Positions 7,909 to 15,203 of a stretch of 17,719 nt of DNA are shown here, in pieces. The position numbers and the translations under genes are program-made. Source of the DNA: Saprospiraceae bacterium (GTDB lineage: Bacteria > Bacteroidota > Bacteroidia > Chitinophagales > Saprospiraceae); the NCBI GenBank assembly GCA_020852155.1, contig JADZBJ010000170.1:1-17719 (forward strand), written 5' to 3'. The first letter of the stretch is position 1. Every line of letters starts with the position of its first letter. Under the pieces are notes generated by a model. The model saw only the letters and a program-made list of their open reading frames with translations. It searched no databases and was not told the DNA's origin.

Positions 7909-8676
7909 ATGACTACTCGAGCACTGATTATCGAAGACGAACCAGAAGGTCTCGAAAACCTGAAAAATATGCTCCGCAACTACTGCCCACACGTGGAAGT
8001 GGTGGCTGAAGGAGGCTCCAATGCTGATTTTTTAAAACTGGCAGAAGGGCAGGACGTGCGTTTTGATGTCGCATTTCTGGACATCAGTTTGCCGGACGGT
8101 CTTATTTTTCAGGGCTTGCAACAGTTGGACGAAGTGCCCTTCGATATTATCTTCGTAACGGCTTACGACAAATATGCTCTGAAGGCTTTTGAGTTTGCCG
8201 CCATAGATTACGTCACCAAACCCATCGAACGTGAGGAACTGATTCGCGCGGTCGGGCGTATCAAACCGCAGATCAACTCCAAGACGCGTTTGAATGCGCT
8301 GGAGCAAACCTATGCTCCGGGCGCCGGGCCGAATGCCTTTGAGAAGATCGGCATCTCAGCGATGGATGGCGTACATTTTGTCCGCCTCGACGAGATCATT
8401 CGCCTCGAAGCCGAGGATAATTACACGCATTTTCTATTGAAAGGCGGCGAACGTATTACCGCCAGCCGTACCATAAAAGGCTATGAAGAAAATCTGGCCG
8501 ACTATAATTTTGTGCGCGTACACAAGAAGCACATCGTCAATATGAACTTCATGAAAACCTACTTCAAAGGCGAAGGCGGTTACCTCGTGCTGGACAATGG
8601 CGAAACCATCGAAGTATCACGCCGCAAAAAATCTAATTTAATCGAAGCCGTCCGCCGAACACACGGAGAAGTTTAA
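7909..8676 (+). CDS. LytTR-type DNA-binding response regulator
   Basis: This 255-aa protein has an N-terminal receiver domain (about residues 4-125) and a C-terminal LytTR DNA-binding domain (about 143-248). The receiver shows the acidic pair E9-D10, the phosphoacceptor D58 in 'VAFLDISLPDG', T84 in 'IIFVTAYDKYAL', Y101, and K104 in 'DYVTKP', so it should be phosphorylatable. The LytTR part has 'IIRLEAEDNYTHFLL' and 'FVRVHKKHIVNMNFM', typical of AlgR/AgrA/LytR regulators, which bind direct repeats in promoters. Its usual partner, a membrane histidine kinase of the LytS/YehU (His_kinase) type, is not next to it, so this is an orphan in this window. It is divergent from the glycosyltransferase operon. 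Its TAA stop abuts a 7-nt tandem repeat. Confidence 0.93.
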   Translation: MTTRALIIEDEPEGLENLKNMLRNYCPHVEVVAEGGSNADFLKLAEGQDVRFDVAFLDISLPDGLIFQGLQQLDEVPFDIIFVTAYDKYALKAFEFAAIDYVTKPIEREELIRAVGRIKPQINSKTRLNALEQTYAPGAGPNAFEKIGISAMDGVHFVRLDEIIRLEAEDNYTHFLLKGGERITASRTIKGYEENLADYNFVRVHKKHIVNMNFMKTYFKGEGGYLVLDNGETIEVSRRKKSNLIEAVRRTHGEV

Positions 8677-8698
8677 TGATGAATGATGAATGATGAAT
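8676..8698. repeat. 7-nt tandem repeat (ATGATGA x3.3) at the LytTR stop codon
   Basis: Three perfect copies of ATGATGA plus AT start on the last base of the TAA stop of the response-regulator gene. The same unit occurs in the opposite orientation at 8921-8954, so the two arrays bound the 295-nt spacer as inverted partners. Confidence 0.9.
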
Positions 8699-8761
8699 AT
8701 TTTAATTCATTGTTAATCAATGGTTTATGGAGTGTTTTTCAAGCGCCCTCTTCAGAAAAAG

Positions 8762-8855
8762 TTGTCATCCTGAACGCAGTGAAGGATCTGGTCAAACAGT
8801 AGTGAAACATCTCCCTTCGTGGGTAGCAGATCCTTCACTTCGTTCAGGATGACAA
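8762..8855. repeat. long interspersed-type palindrome, 29-nt arms
   Basis: The left arm 8762-8790 and right arm 8827-8855 are reverse complements over 29 nt with one mismatch (C8777 opposite T8840), separated by a 36-nt centre. The arm core is GTCATCCTGAACG...GTGAAGGATCTG. There is no T-tract after the right arm, so it is not a standard intrinsic terminator. I recall this arm wording (CATCCTGAACGAAGTGAAGGATCT) as a common dispersed intergenic element in many environmental bacterial genomes, but that cannot be checked here. It could be a REP/MITE-like palindromic unit. Confidence 0.85.
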
Positions 8856-8867
8856 ACCATGTTGATT

Positions 8868-8875
8868 TAATTTTG
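8868..8875 (+). promoter_or_regulatory. candidate Bacteroidota -7 element (TAATTTTG)
   Basis: TAATTTTG matches the TAnnTTTG consensus of Bacteroidota primary-sigma promoters. It lies about 95 nt upstream of the T9SS protein start, just past the long palindrome. No clear TTG -33 element is found at the expected spacing, so support is limited. Two small palindromes follow: TGTAAA/TTTACA at 8878-8894 and ATTTACAGTAAAT at 8903-8915. Confidence 0.3.
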
Positions 8876-8920
8876 TGTGTAAATTTAGTTTACAAATCGT
8901 TGATTTACAGTAAATTATAA

Positions 8921-8954
<34 letters not shown>

Positions 8955-8971
8955 AATTTAAAAACCGATTT

Positions 8972-10552
8972 ATGCGCTACTTACACACAAGTTGCCTTTT
9001 CCTTCTTTTAATCACTTTCCAGTCGGCAATGGCGCAATCCGGGTGTCCGGGTTGTGTAACGGCAGTTCCGGCGGCATTTCCGGCAGATACGCTGTATTTA
9101 CAGCCTATTCCGGACGGCTTGGTCGGAACAGCCTACAATCAGGATGTTTCGTTCCGAATGCCCAAATCCACGACGCCGGTTTATGCCATTGACAGTATTA
9201 CGCCGCCCGGTTTTGATATTTCAAAAATCAAGATTGTTAATGTGACCGGCCTGCCTCCGGGCTTGTTTTGGGAACCCAGTAAATTTGAGTTTAACACAGG
9301 TTCGGGCGACACCGATGGCTGTATTAAAATCTGCGGGACGCCCACACAGAGCGACTCGTTTGTCCTGACCGTGACGGTAAAAGCAACGGTGTTCATCATC
9401 GAGCAGGAATCATCCTTTCCGATGCGTATGTACATTGCGCCCAAGCAAAGCATCAGCGAGGGCTTTACCATGGAAAACTTTGAAGGGTGCGCGCCTTTGA
9501 CGGTTTCTTTCACGAATAATGTGCCTTCAGGCGGCAACCCCGGTTTTCATTACGCCTGGTCTTTTGGCGACGGATTGTTTTCGACAGCCGAAAATCCGGC
9601 ACCTTACACATACTCACAGCCTGGGACTTATGTGGTTAATTATCAGGCACTTGTGGATACTTCTGGCTATCAACTGCAAGGCATTAAAGTCTTGGATGTT
9701 GACTGTACCGACTTGATCGGTTTTGGCGGCCCGGATTTGTACTTGCAAATCATAGATCAAAACAGCAACGTCATTTTTGATTCGTCGCCGGATGTCAATG
9801 ACACGCCTTTGCCCTATACTTTTCCAATTGGAATACCGCTGCAACCCGGCGCTAATTACCTCTTGAAAGTCGTTGACAACGATGGCGGCATCAAAGGCAC
9901 GGACGACGATTGCGGTTCGCTGGTGTTTAATACGCTCAGCAATGACACCATCGCTGCGGGTGGTCTGAGTATCGTTCTGCTGCTTAATCACCTGACGGAT
10001 ACCATTCATTCCATAGATACGGTGCTGGTGTTTGCGCCGCCGCCGTCGGGCGCTTTTGCCAATCTGCAAAACCTGTTGTCGGTCGTGGATACGGCGCTTT
10101 TGCCCATGAGTCAGTATGGCCTACAGTGGACGCTTAATGGAGCCGTATTGCCCGGCGCAGAAGGTTATCAGTTGTGCGCCCTGGAAAGCGGTCTTTACGG
10201 ACTTGTGGCCACGGATTTGACGACCGGCTGCACCTCGACATTCAGCAGTTTTGTTCAGTATGACCCAAATGTGGAATGCGCCAGCGCAGTCAAGGATTTA
10301 CAAACTCAGATTCAGCCGATCATGCTGTTTCCCAATCCTTCTTCGGGTGTAGTGCAATGGCAATGGCCGGACAGCGATATTCAGTCGGGCAGGGTAGAGG
10401 TGTATAATTCGTTGGGAATCAAAGTTTTGGAGCAAAACGATGTCTTTGGCTCGGTTGATTTATCCAGGCTTCCATCGGCAACATACCGCGTTCGATTGAT
10501 GGCCCGTGATGGCAAACAGTCCTGGTTGGGTACTGTTTTGATAAAAAAATAA
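8972..10552 (+). CDS. secreted PKD-domain protein with T9SS type A sorting domain
   Basis: This 526-aa protein opens with a signal peptide (MRYLHTSCLFLLLITFQSAMA, cleavage likely before Q22). Residues about 43-138 read like a putative-Ig (He_PIG-like) module, with 'GLPPGLFW' and 'CGTPTQSDSFVLTVTV'. A PKD domain covers about 168-245 ('CAPLTVSFTNN', 'YAWSFGDGLFSTAENP', 'YTYSQPGTYVV'). The last 75 residues (from 'LFPNPSSGVVQW' through 'VYNSLGIKVLEQ' and 'LPSATYRVRL' to 'GTVLIKK') are a typical T9SS C-terminal sorting domain, so the protein should cross the outer membrane by the gliding/PorSS machinery and be attached to or released from the surface. Cysteines at 25, 28, 117 and 121 suggest disulfides. 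No catalytic domain is seen; an adhesive or structural role is inferred. A terminator follows. Confidence 0.9.
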   Translation: MRYLHTSCLFLLLITFQSAMAQSGCPGCVTAVPAAFPADTLYLQPIPDGLVGTAYNQDVSFRMPKSTTPVYAIDSITPPGFDISKIKIVNVTGLPPGLFWEPSKFEFNTGSGDTDGCIKICGTPTQSDSFVLTVTVKATVFIIEQESSFPMRMYIAPKQSISEGFTMENFEGCAPLTVSFTNNVPSGGNPGFHYAWSFGDGLFSTAENPAPYTYSQPGTYVVNYQALVDTSGYQLQGIKVLDVDCTDLIGFGGPDLYLQIIDQNSNVIFDSSPDVNDTPLPYTFPIGIPLQPGANYLLKVVDNDGGIKGTDDDCGSLVFNTLSNDTIAAGGLSIVLLLNHLTDTIHSIDTVLVFAPPPSGAFANLQNLLSVVDTALLPMSQYGLQWTLNGAVLPGAEGYQLCALESGLYGLVATDLTTGCTSTFSSFVQYDPNVECASAVKDLQTQIQPIMLFPNPSSGVVQWQWPDSDIQSGRVEVYNSLGIKVLEQNDVFGSVDLSRLPSATYRVRLMARDGKQSWLGTVLIKK

Positions 10553-10577
10553 TCATGCGTTTTAAACGCTGAGCAAG

Positions 10578-10623
10578 ATTGTCGGTCTGATAGGCAAAGC
10601 GCCTTCGGGCCGACAATTTTTTT
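10578..10623 (+). terminator. intrinsic terminator after the T9SS protein gene
   Basis: The arms ATTGTCGG (10578-10585) and CCGACAAT (10610-10617) pair perfectly, with a GC-rich interior able to form a further small stem, and a run of seven T follows directly (10617-10623). It lies 25 nt after the stop and separates this gene from the lipoprotein gene. Confidence 0.8.
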
Positions 10624-10662
10624 CACCGTATTTTTCCAAAAATCACTCAAAATTAAAGCGTT

Positions 10663-11499
10663 ATGAAAAAGCACATGATTTCACTGGGGGTATTCTTCCT
10701 GTTTGTAGCCCTCTTTGCTTCTTGTAAAAAAGACAATGAATCTACGGATTCAACGGTTGAACAAATCACCGCACAGGATATTGTAGCGACCAACGACCTG
10801 ACAGAAATTGCCGATGCAGAAATTGACGAAGCCATTCCTGACAACTTCACGGGTGGAGCAGATGATCGCGGCGGTTGCGCTGTGATTACTTCGGCTCAGC
10901 CGGCTGGCACATGGCCTAATGTGTTTACGATTGATTACGGTACAGGATGCACCCAGGCCAACGGGGTGACTTTGAAGGGTAAAATCATCGTTACGCAATC
11001 CAACAAAATGACTGTCACCGGAGCAACCCGCGTGGTGACGTACGACAATTTTTATATTGAAAGCGCACAAATCACCGGCTCTCGTACGCTCACTAATACT
11101 GGCTTGAACGCAACCGGTCAGCCTGTCTGGACCAAAGTCGGTACGGAAACCGTTGTATTCCCTGATGGCAGCCAGGCCACACGCGATATTGACCATTTGC
11201 GCACCATGACTGAGGGCTATTCCACACCAAATGTCCGCGCAGATAATGTATGGTCAATCGTTGTAAATGACAGCGGCACCAACCGCGATGGCAATGATTT
11301 TACCGCCAAAACGACAACGCCATTGACGCGCAAATTTACCTGCCCGTGGATTATTTCTGGCGTCATCGAACTGACCGTCGAAGATCGTACGCGCTCGCTT
11401 GATTTCGGCGATGGCACTTGCGAAAATGACGCAACGCTCGTTCGCGCTGATGGCAGCACCCGCGACGTGAAAATCCGCCGCCGCTGGTGGAGAGGATAA
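10663..11499 (+). CDS. Bacteroidota lipoprotein of unknown function
   Basis: This 278-aa protein has a clear lipoprotein signal (MKKHMISLGVFFLFVALFASC; lipobox FASC, lipidated Cys21). The acidic linker after it ('KKDNESTDSTVE...') is normal for exported Bacteroidota lipoproteins. The mature part is beta-rich and appears to carry a twofold motif: 'FTIDYGTGCTQANGVTLKGK' near residues 88-107 and 'RSLDFGDGTCENDATLVRADG', then 'DVKIRR', near the C-terminus. In each, a strand-loop with a Cys leads into a strand that could pair across the fold. Such proteins are common and functionally uncharacterised in this phylum. A terminator lies on each side, so it is probably a single-gene transcript. Confidence 0.85.
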   Translation: MKKHMISLGVFFLFVALFASCKKDNESTDSTVEQITAQDIVATNDLTEIADAEIDEAIPDNFTGGADDRGGCAVITSAQPAGTWPNVFTIDYGTGCTQANGVTLKGKIIVTQSNKMTVTGATRVVTYDNFYIESAQITGSRTLTNTGLNATGQPVWTKVGTETVVFPDGSQATRDIDHLRTMTEGYSTPNVRADNVWSIVVNDSGTNRDGNDFTAKTTTPLTRKFTCPWIISGVIELTVEDRTRSLDFGDGTCENDATLVRADGSTRDVKIRRRWWRG

Positions 11500-11543
11500 A
11501 AAAGTGATGAAGGCTTAATTATTGGCCTTGTTTCTGCTGTTTT

Positions 11544-11623
11544 CAGGGGATTTTTTGCTAATTCAGGTTTAAATATGGCATATTTGCCAGGTTTTTGCCC
11601 GAAGCAGAAAATCCCCTGTTTTT
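11544..11623 (+). terminator. intrinsic terminator with large branched stem after the lipoprotein gene
   Basis: The arm 11544-11559 (CAGGGGATTTTTTGCT) pairs with 11603-11618 (AGCAGAAAATCCCCTG) over 16 nt with one mismatch, followed by TTTTT. The 43-nt loop contains its own hairpin, TGGCA-TATT-TGCCA at 11576-11589. It lies about 45 nt past the stop codon. Confidence 0.75.
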
Positions 11624-11744
11624 GTATCCGTGATATCCTTGATTCATGATTACGGTGTTAACTTCGCTGAAGAAACGCTCGCGCTTTTACCCCAATTCAT
11701 AATTGATTCAAGAGCAATTTCGGAAGCCATAAATCAATCTAACC

Positions 11745-12098
11745 ATGCTGCTGAGGAATAAAGACAGAGATCGTCTGATTCAAATATTTGAGTCTGTAAA
11801 CACACCTTTCGAGGTCTGGGCTTATGGCAGCCGTGTCACCGGAGGGGCGCACGAAGGCAGCGACCTGGATTTGGTCGTCCGTACGCCTGACCTGACTAAA
11901 TTACCGATTGAAATTTTTATTCGATTGAAAACCAGCATTCAGGAAAGTAATATTCCGATTCTGGTGGAATTGTTTGATTGGGCGAGAATTCCGGCGTCTT
12001 TTCATCGCAATATTTTGGCGCATTACGAGGTGCTGTTCAGCAGCCTCGAACAATCAAAATCCGTGAATTCGATTCAGGAATCCCCATCGCCAAAATAG
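11745..12098 (+). CDS. MNT-type nucleotidyltransferase domain protein (MntA-like), partner not found
   Basis: This 117-aa protein carries the minimal nucleotidyltransferase signature GSRVTGGAHEGSDLDLVV (residues 28-45). G28-S29 and the metal-binding D40 and D42 are intact, with a third acidic residue expected in 'ILVELFDW' (probably E75). In the well-studied HepT/MntA toxin-antitoxin pairs such proteins AMPylate a HEPN ribonuclease and so silence it. The HEPN or HI0074-like partner usually lies immediately upstream in Bacteroidota; here the 120 nt upstream contain only a terminator and a short open frame without HEPN features. The last 25 nt overlap the 3' end of the convergent sbcD-like gene. 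It may be a solitary remnant, or act on a partner elsewhere. Confidence 0.85.
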   Translation: MLLRNKDRDRLIQIFESVNTPFEVWAYGSRVTGGAHEGSDLDLVVRTPDLTKLPIEIFIRLKTSIQESNIPILVELFDWARIPASFHRNILAHYEVLFSSLEQSKSVNSIQESPSPK

Positions 12099-13204
12099 CG
12101 CCGTGCCTTTATGGCCAGCCGGTCAGCCAGAGCCGCATCGTCCGGGTATTTGCTGCGGATATAGTCAGCGAAAATATGATCCAGCCGGTCGAATTGTTCT
12201 ACTTCTACATTTTGGGCAAATGAGCCATCCATGACTGTCCTGCGTTTGGGTATGAGGTGCAAGGCGTCGGGGAAAATCTGGCGCAGGCGCGCATTGTTCA
12301 GTTCCAGCGTCTGTTCGGGCCGGATGTTATAAAACGACAGGGAAAGCATCGCCTCATTTGTGTCGTTATCAACTGCAAATTGCTGTAATTCCGCTTCCAG
12401 TTCCGCCGTAGATAGCGCCTGACAATCCGCGCATTCCCAGCGCAACCACGGGCGGGAAGGCATGGCTTCAAAAGTGGTTGTATGTTGTCCGTTGGGCTGA
12501 ATTTCCAGCCAGATCACGCCTTTTTCACTGCCAATTTCCGTATCGCTGAATCGCTCGGTGCTGCCGCTGTACCAGGCGTTTTCGTGAATTTTCACGGCTT
12601 GATAATCATGCCAGTGTCCGAGCGCAACGTATTGAAAATCATTGAGTTTTATTTCAAATTCGGGCGGAAAAATCTGCTCGCCATATTCCTCCATCAAATA
12701 GCGTTTGCCCAGAGAAGTATGCAGCATCAGGATATTAAACTTGCCCGGCACGGGCGTCAGCATATCCAGTGTTTCGAGCAAAATACGGTTGTCGTTGATA
12801 TGCGGTACGCCATGCACGACTACTTGTCCGAATTCAAAAGATTCATACTCGTCTTTGAAAATCGGAAAAACGCCTTCAATCGTATTCAGCGCCCGTAAAA
12901 TCGGACTGTTATAAACCGTTTTTGGGGTTTCGTGGTTGCCCGCAATGATGACAATCGGAATGTTTGCCCTGGACAAACGAGTGAGTTGTTCAAGACCAAA
13001 TGTCAGCGCCCGGTTTGACGGACTGGGCCGGTGAAAAAAATCGCCGGAATGCACAATCAGGTCAGGACGCACTTCGAGGGCGCGGTCAATGACCCGCTCG
13101 AAGGCATCGTAAACATCCTGTTCACGCGTATTGACGCCGGATGCATTGACCCGGTCAAATGCCTGAAAGCCCAGGTGCGTATCTGAAAAGTGCAGGATTT
13201 TCAT
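12074..13204 (-). CDS. sbcD: SbcD/Mre11-like metallophosphoesterase, DNA repair nuclease subunit
   Basis: This 376-aa protein contains all calcineurin-like phosphoesterase motifs in order: D8-x-H10 (FSDTHLGF), G54-D55 (HSGDFFHR), G89-N90-H91-E92 (IIAGNHE), H162 (MLHTSLG) and G196-H197-x-H199 (GHWHDY). These coordinate the two metals used for Mre11/SbcD exonuclease and endonuclease activity. The C-terminal third is the less conserved capping region. SbcD normally works with the SbcC/Rad50 ATPase, whose gene tends to be adjacent; none is visible on either side, so this may be the YhaO-like solitary type. It is preceded by the DinB-family gene with a 6-nt gap and is probably co-transcribed with lipB and dinB. 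Its 3' end overlaps the MNT gene by 25 nt. Confidence 0.85.
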   Translation of the reverse strand: MKILHFSDTHLGFQAFDRVNASGVNTREQDVYDAFERVIDRALEVRPDLIVHSGDFFHRPSPSNRALTFGLEQLTRLSRANIPIVIIAGNHETPKTVYNSPILRALNTIEGVFPIFKDEYESFEFGQVVVHGVPHINDNRILLETLDMLTPVPGKFNILMLHTSLGKRYLMEEYGEQIFPPEFEIKLNDFQYVALGHWHDYQAVKIHENAWYSGSTERFSDTEIGSEKGVIWLEIQPNGQHTTTFEAMPSRPWLRWECADCQALSTAELEAELQQFAVDNDTNEAMLSLSFYNIRPEQTLELNNARLRQIFPDALHLIPKRRTVMDGSFAQNVEVEQFDRLDHIFADYIRSKYPDDAALADRLAIKARRYFGDGDS

Positions 13205-13210
13205 ACGATA

Positions 13211-13702
13211 TTACAAACTGCGAAAATACCGCATTTGATCTGTCGAAGGTGGGTTTTCCATACCCAGCGCGCGGCCCATCGTGACCAGCTGTCCGCGATG
13301 ATAAGTGCTGTGATTCATGCAGTGATGCACCATATCATGACGCGGGCGAGCGTCTTCCGTGCCATTGAGCAAACGGAACGGCACGGCTTGCTGCCAGTCG
13401 CTGTCTGATAAACTTTGGCAATAGGCATTAAAATCCGTGGATTTGGCGAGCAAACCTTCAAAAATGCCTTGATTATCGCCTTGGTATTCGAATTGCAGAA
13501 ATGTAGAAGTCGGCTCGTTTCTTAATCGTTCCAGCCAGGCTTTCTCAGCGCTCCAGATGTGCAGGAGCGTTTCGCGCAATGTCGGAAAACTCGACGGCGT
13601 CGGTTCCGTCAGCAGGGCTTCAGGATATGCCTTGAGCCAGTTAATCATCACCTCATTGGCCCAGAGGTTGAATGCGGTATAGGTGGTCAGGATGTTTTTC
13701 AT
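13211..13702 (-). CDS. DinB/YfiT-family four-helix putative metal-dependent protein
   Basis: This 163-aa protein fits the DinB-like four-helix bundle. The likely metal triad is H48 ('ETLLHIWSAEKAWL') with H131 and H135 ('CMNHSTYHRGQLV'), the spacing usual for this superfamily. The family includes thiol-dependent transferases (bacillithiol and mycothiol S-transferases, maleylpyruvate isomerase) and many damage-inducible proteins with unknown activity, so no substrate can be given. It lies 18 nt after lipB and 6 nt before sbcD on the same strand. The sbcD linkage is consistent with a stress role, but that is inference. Confidence 0.85.
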   Translation of the reverse strand: MKNILTTYTAFNLWANEVMINWLKAYPEALLTEPTPSSFPTLRETLLHIWSAEKAWLERLRNEPTSTFLQFEYQGDNQGIFEGLLAKSTDFNAYCQSLSDSDWQQAVPFRLLNGTEDARPRHDMVHHCMNHSTYHRGQLVTMGRALGMENPPSTDQMRYFRSL

Positions 13703-13720
13703 GTTGTTGAAAATGATGAT

Positions 13721-14428
13721 CTATACAAGGTTACACTCAAAAACGGCTGCAAAATGCTGTTTAATACGAGATTTTACTTCACTCATGTCCATGTTTTTTC
13801 CCAGTTCCAGCGCCAGGGAAGTGACGGTTTTGTCATCATCGGCAATGCCGCACGGCACGATGTAATCAAAATAATGCAGCGGCGTATTGACGTTAAATGC
13901 CCAGCCGTGCAGGGTAGTCCAGCGGCTCATGTGTACGCCAATGGCGCAAATTTTTCGGTACTTTTCATGCTGAGCGTCAGGCGCTAACCATACTCCGGTA
14001 TAGTCTTGCATTCGAATACCCTGTAATCCGTAATCCGCTATTGTGCGAATAATGACTTCCTCGATAAATCGCACGTACCGATGCACATCCGTAAAAAAAC
14101 AATCCAGGTCAAGGATGGGATAACCCACGATTTGCCCCGGCCCGTGAAATGTGATATCACCGCCGCGATTGATCGGGAAAAACTCGATACCTTCTGCTTC
14201 AAGTTGGGCTTCTGTCAGCAGCAAATTGGCCATCGAACCGCTTCGCCCCAACGTGAAAACCGGCGGATGTTCGACCAAAAACAACTGATGCGCTTGCACG
14301 TATTCACCGGGCTGTAAATGGCGGTTGGCCAGTTTGTTAGCCACCAATGCCTGCTGTGCCTGCGTTTGCAAGTCCCAGGCCTGTTGGTAGCGCATTTGCC
14401 CTAAATCAGTGTAGTGAACGGTCTGCAA
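13721..14428 (-). CDS. lipB: octanoyl-[acyl-carrier-protein]:protein octanoyltransferase LipB
   Basis: LipB moves octanoyl from ACP to the lipoyl domains of pyruvate and 2-oxoglutarate dehydrogenases and GcvH, the first step of endogenous lipoate synthesis; it acts in the cytoplasm. The 235-aa frame has the family block RGGDITFHGPGQIVGYPI (88-105), the lysine K159 in 'RKICAIGVH', and the catalytic Cys193 in 'DYIVPCGI'. I place the start at TTG (complement of 14426-14428). No in-frame ATG or GTG lies between it and the upstream stop, and the first ATG (codon 12) would cut off the conserved 'VHYTDLG' strand. An 8-nt tandem repeat precedes it. It is the first of three closely spaced genes, lipB-dinB-sbcD. 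Confidence 0.93.
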   Translation of the reverse strand: MQTVHYTDLGQMRYQQAWDLQTQAQQALVANKLANRHLQPGEYVQAHQLFLVEHPPVFTLGRSGSMANLLLTEAQLEAEGIEFFPINRGGDITFHGPGQIVGYPILDLDCFFTDVHRYVRFIEEVIIRTIADYGLQGIRMQDYTGVWLAPDAQHEKYRKICAIGVHMSRWTTLHGWAFNVNTPLHYFDYIVPCGIADDDKTVTSLALELGKNMDMSEVKSRIKQHFAAVFECNLV

Positions 14429-14461
14429 GGTTGGGTTGTTGAATGGGTTATCTGTTTGTCT

Positions 14462-14491
14462 GGTTATTTGGTTATTTGGTTATTTGGTTAT
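14462..14491. repeat. 8-nt tandem repeat (GGTTATTT x3.75) covering the methyltransferase stop codon
   Basis: Three perfect copies of GGTTATTT and a partial copy run from 14462 to 14491. The methyltransferase TAA (complement of 14472-14474) and its last codons (N-Q-I-T-K) are encoded by the array. Its reverse-complement unit AAATAACC appears at 15531-15577, on the other side of the same gene. Confidence 0.9.
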
Positions 14492-15203
14492 ACCGGATTG
14501 CTCGGATGCAGATAAATGAAGGGAAATTATTCAATTCTTCATAATGCCTTGGATCAAGGGCTTTGAATTCGGGGGTTGGCCGCGGCTCCACGATTTTTTC
14601 AATCAAAAAACCATTATCCGTCATTGGAATAATGCACTCTTGCAGCGACCTTCTGTAACTGTTTACTTCGACCGGAGCGCCAAAACCTTTCCAGGTACAA
14701 TGAACATGCTCTGTTTCAAAATACTTTTTGGATTTAAAAAAGCCGTACTCGAAAAACGGGTGCTCGATGGAAATGACCAGATGCCCGCCGGGCTTGAGTA
14801 CGCGATGAAACTCCTGCATGACCTGATTCCAGTCCGGTAAATAATGTAAGGCCAAAGCGCACAACACAACATCAAAAGAGCTGTCGTCAAGCCTATCCAG
14901 CGGCTGATGCAGGTCATGTACGTAGAACGTCCCTTTGTCGGGATTGCGAACCTGCGCGAGTTCAATCATTTTTGGACTAATATCAAACCCAGTGACAGCC
15001 GCGCCGCGTTCGATCAGGATTTCAGCATATTTACCAGGGCCGCAGGCAGCGTCAAGCACTGATTTTCCGGCTACTTCGGGCATCAGTGCCAGCGTATTCG
15101 GTCTGTCATAATAGGCATTATGCGGCTTGTGGTCAATCAAGGCATTGTATGATTCCGCGAGGGTCTCATACGCCTGGATAATTTTTTCACGAACGGAAGG
15201 CAT
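14472..15203 (-). CDS. class I SAM-dependent methyltransferase (Methyltransf_11 type)
   Basis: This 243-aa cytoplasmic protein has motif I 'SVLDAACGPGKYAE' (48-61), the acidic strand-2 end D74 in 'VTGFDISPKM', motif II in 'FDVVLCALALHYLPDW', and 'LKPGGHLVISIEHPFF' as motif III. These establish SAM binding. The C-terminal half ('FEYGFFKSKKYFE', 'RRSLQECIIPMTDNGFLIEKI') forms the substrate cap and does not identify a substrate. It does not look like UbiE/MenG despite the nearby menaquinone gene mqnE. Both ends are embedded in repeat DNA: the ATG (complement of 15201-15203) touches a 34-nt repeat array, and the C-terminus and stop lie in an 8-nt array. The 385-nt gap to mqnE makes separate expression likely. 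Confidence 0.88.
   Translation of the reverse strand: MPSVREKIIQAYETLAESYNALIDHKPHNAYYDRPNTLALMPEVAGKSVLDAACGPGKYAEILIERGAAVTGFDISPKMIELAQVRNPDKGTFYVHDLHQPLDRLDDSSFDVVLCALALHYLPDWNQVMQEFHRVLKPGGHLVISIEHPFFEYGFFKSKKYFETEHVHCTWKGFGAPVEVNSYRRSLQECIIPMTDNGFLIEKIVEPRPTPEFKALDPRHYEELNNFPSFICIRAIRYNQITK

Noticed and set aside
11575..11649. Short open frame MAYLPGFCPKQK... after the lipoprotein gene
   Set aside because: Only 24 codons, and it lies across the loop and right arm of the terminator stem.
12482..12898. Plus-strand open frame of 138 aa inside sbcD
   Set aside because: It is antisense to a gene with all metal-binding motifs intact and resembles no protein family; similar shadows under the glycosyltransferases, lipB, mqnE and the T9SS gene were also dismissed.
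14472..15203. Menaquinone methyltransferase MenG/UbiE, by proximity to mqnE
   Set aside because: The cap region lacks UbiE-like sequence, and the two genes are separated by 385 nt of repeats; only a general SAM methyltransferase is supported.
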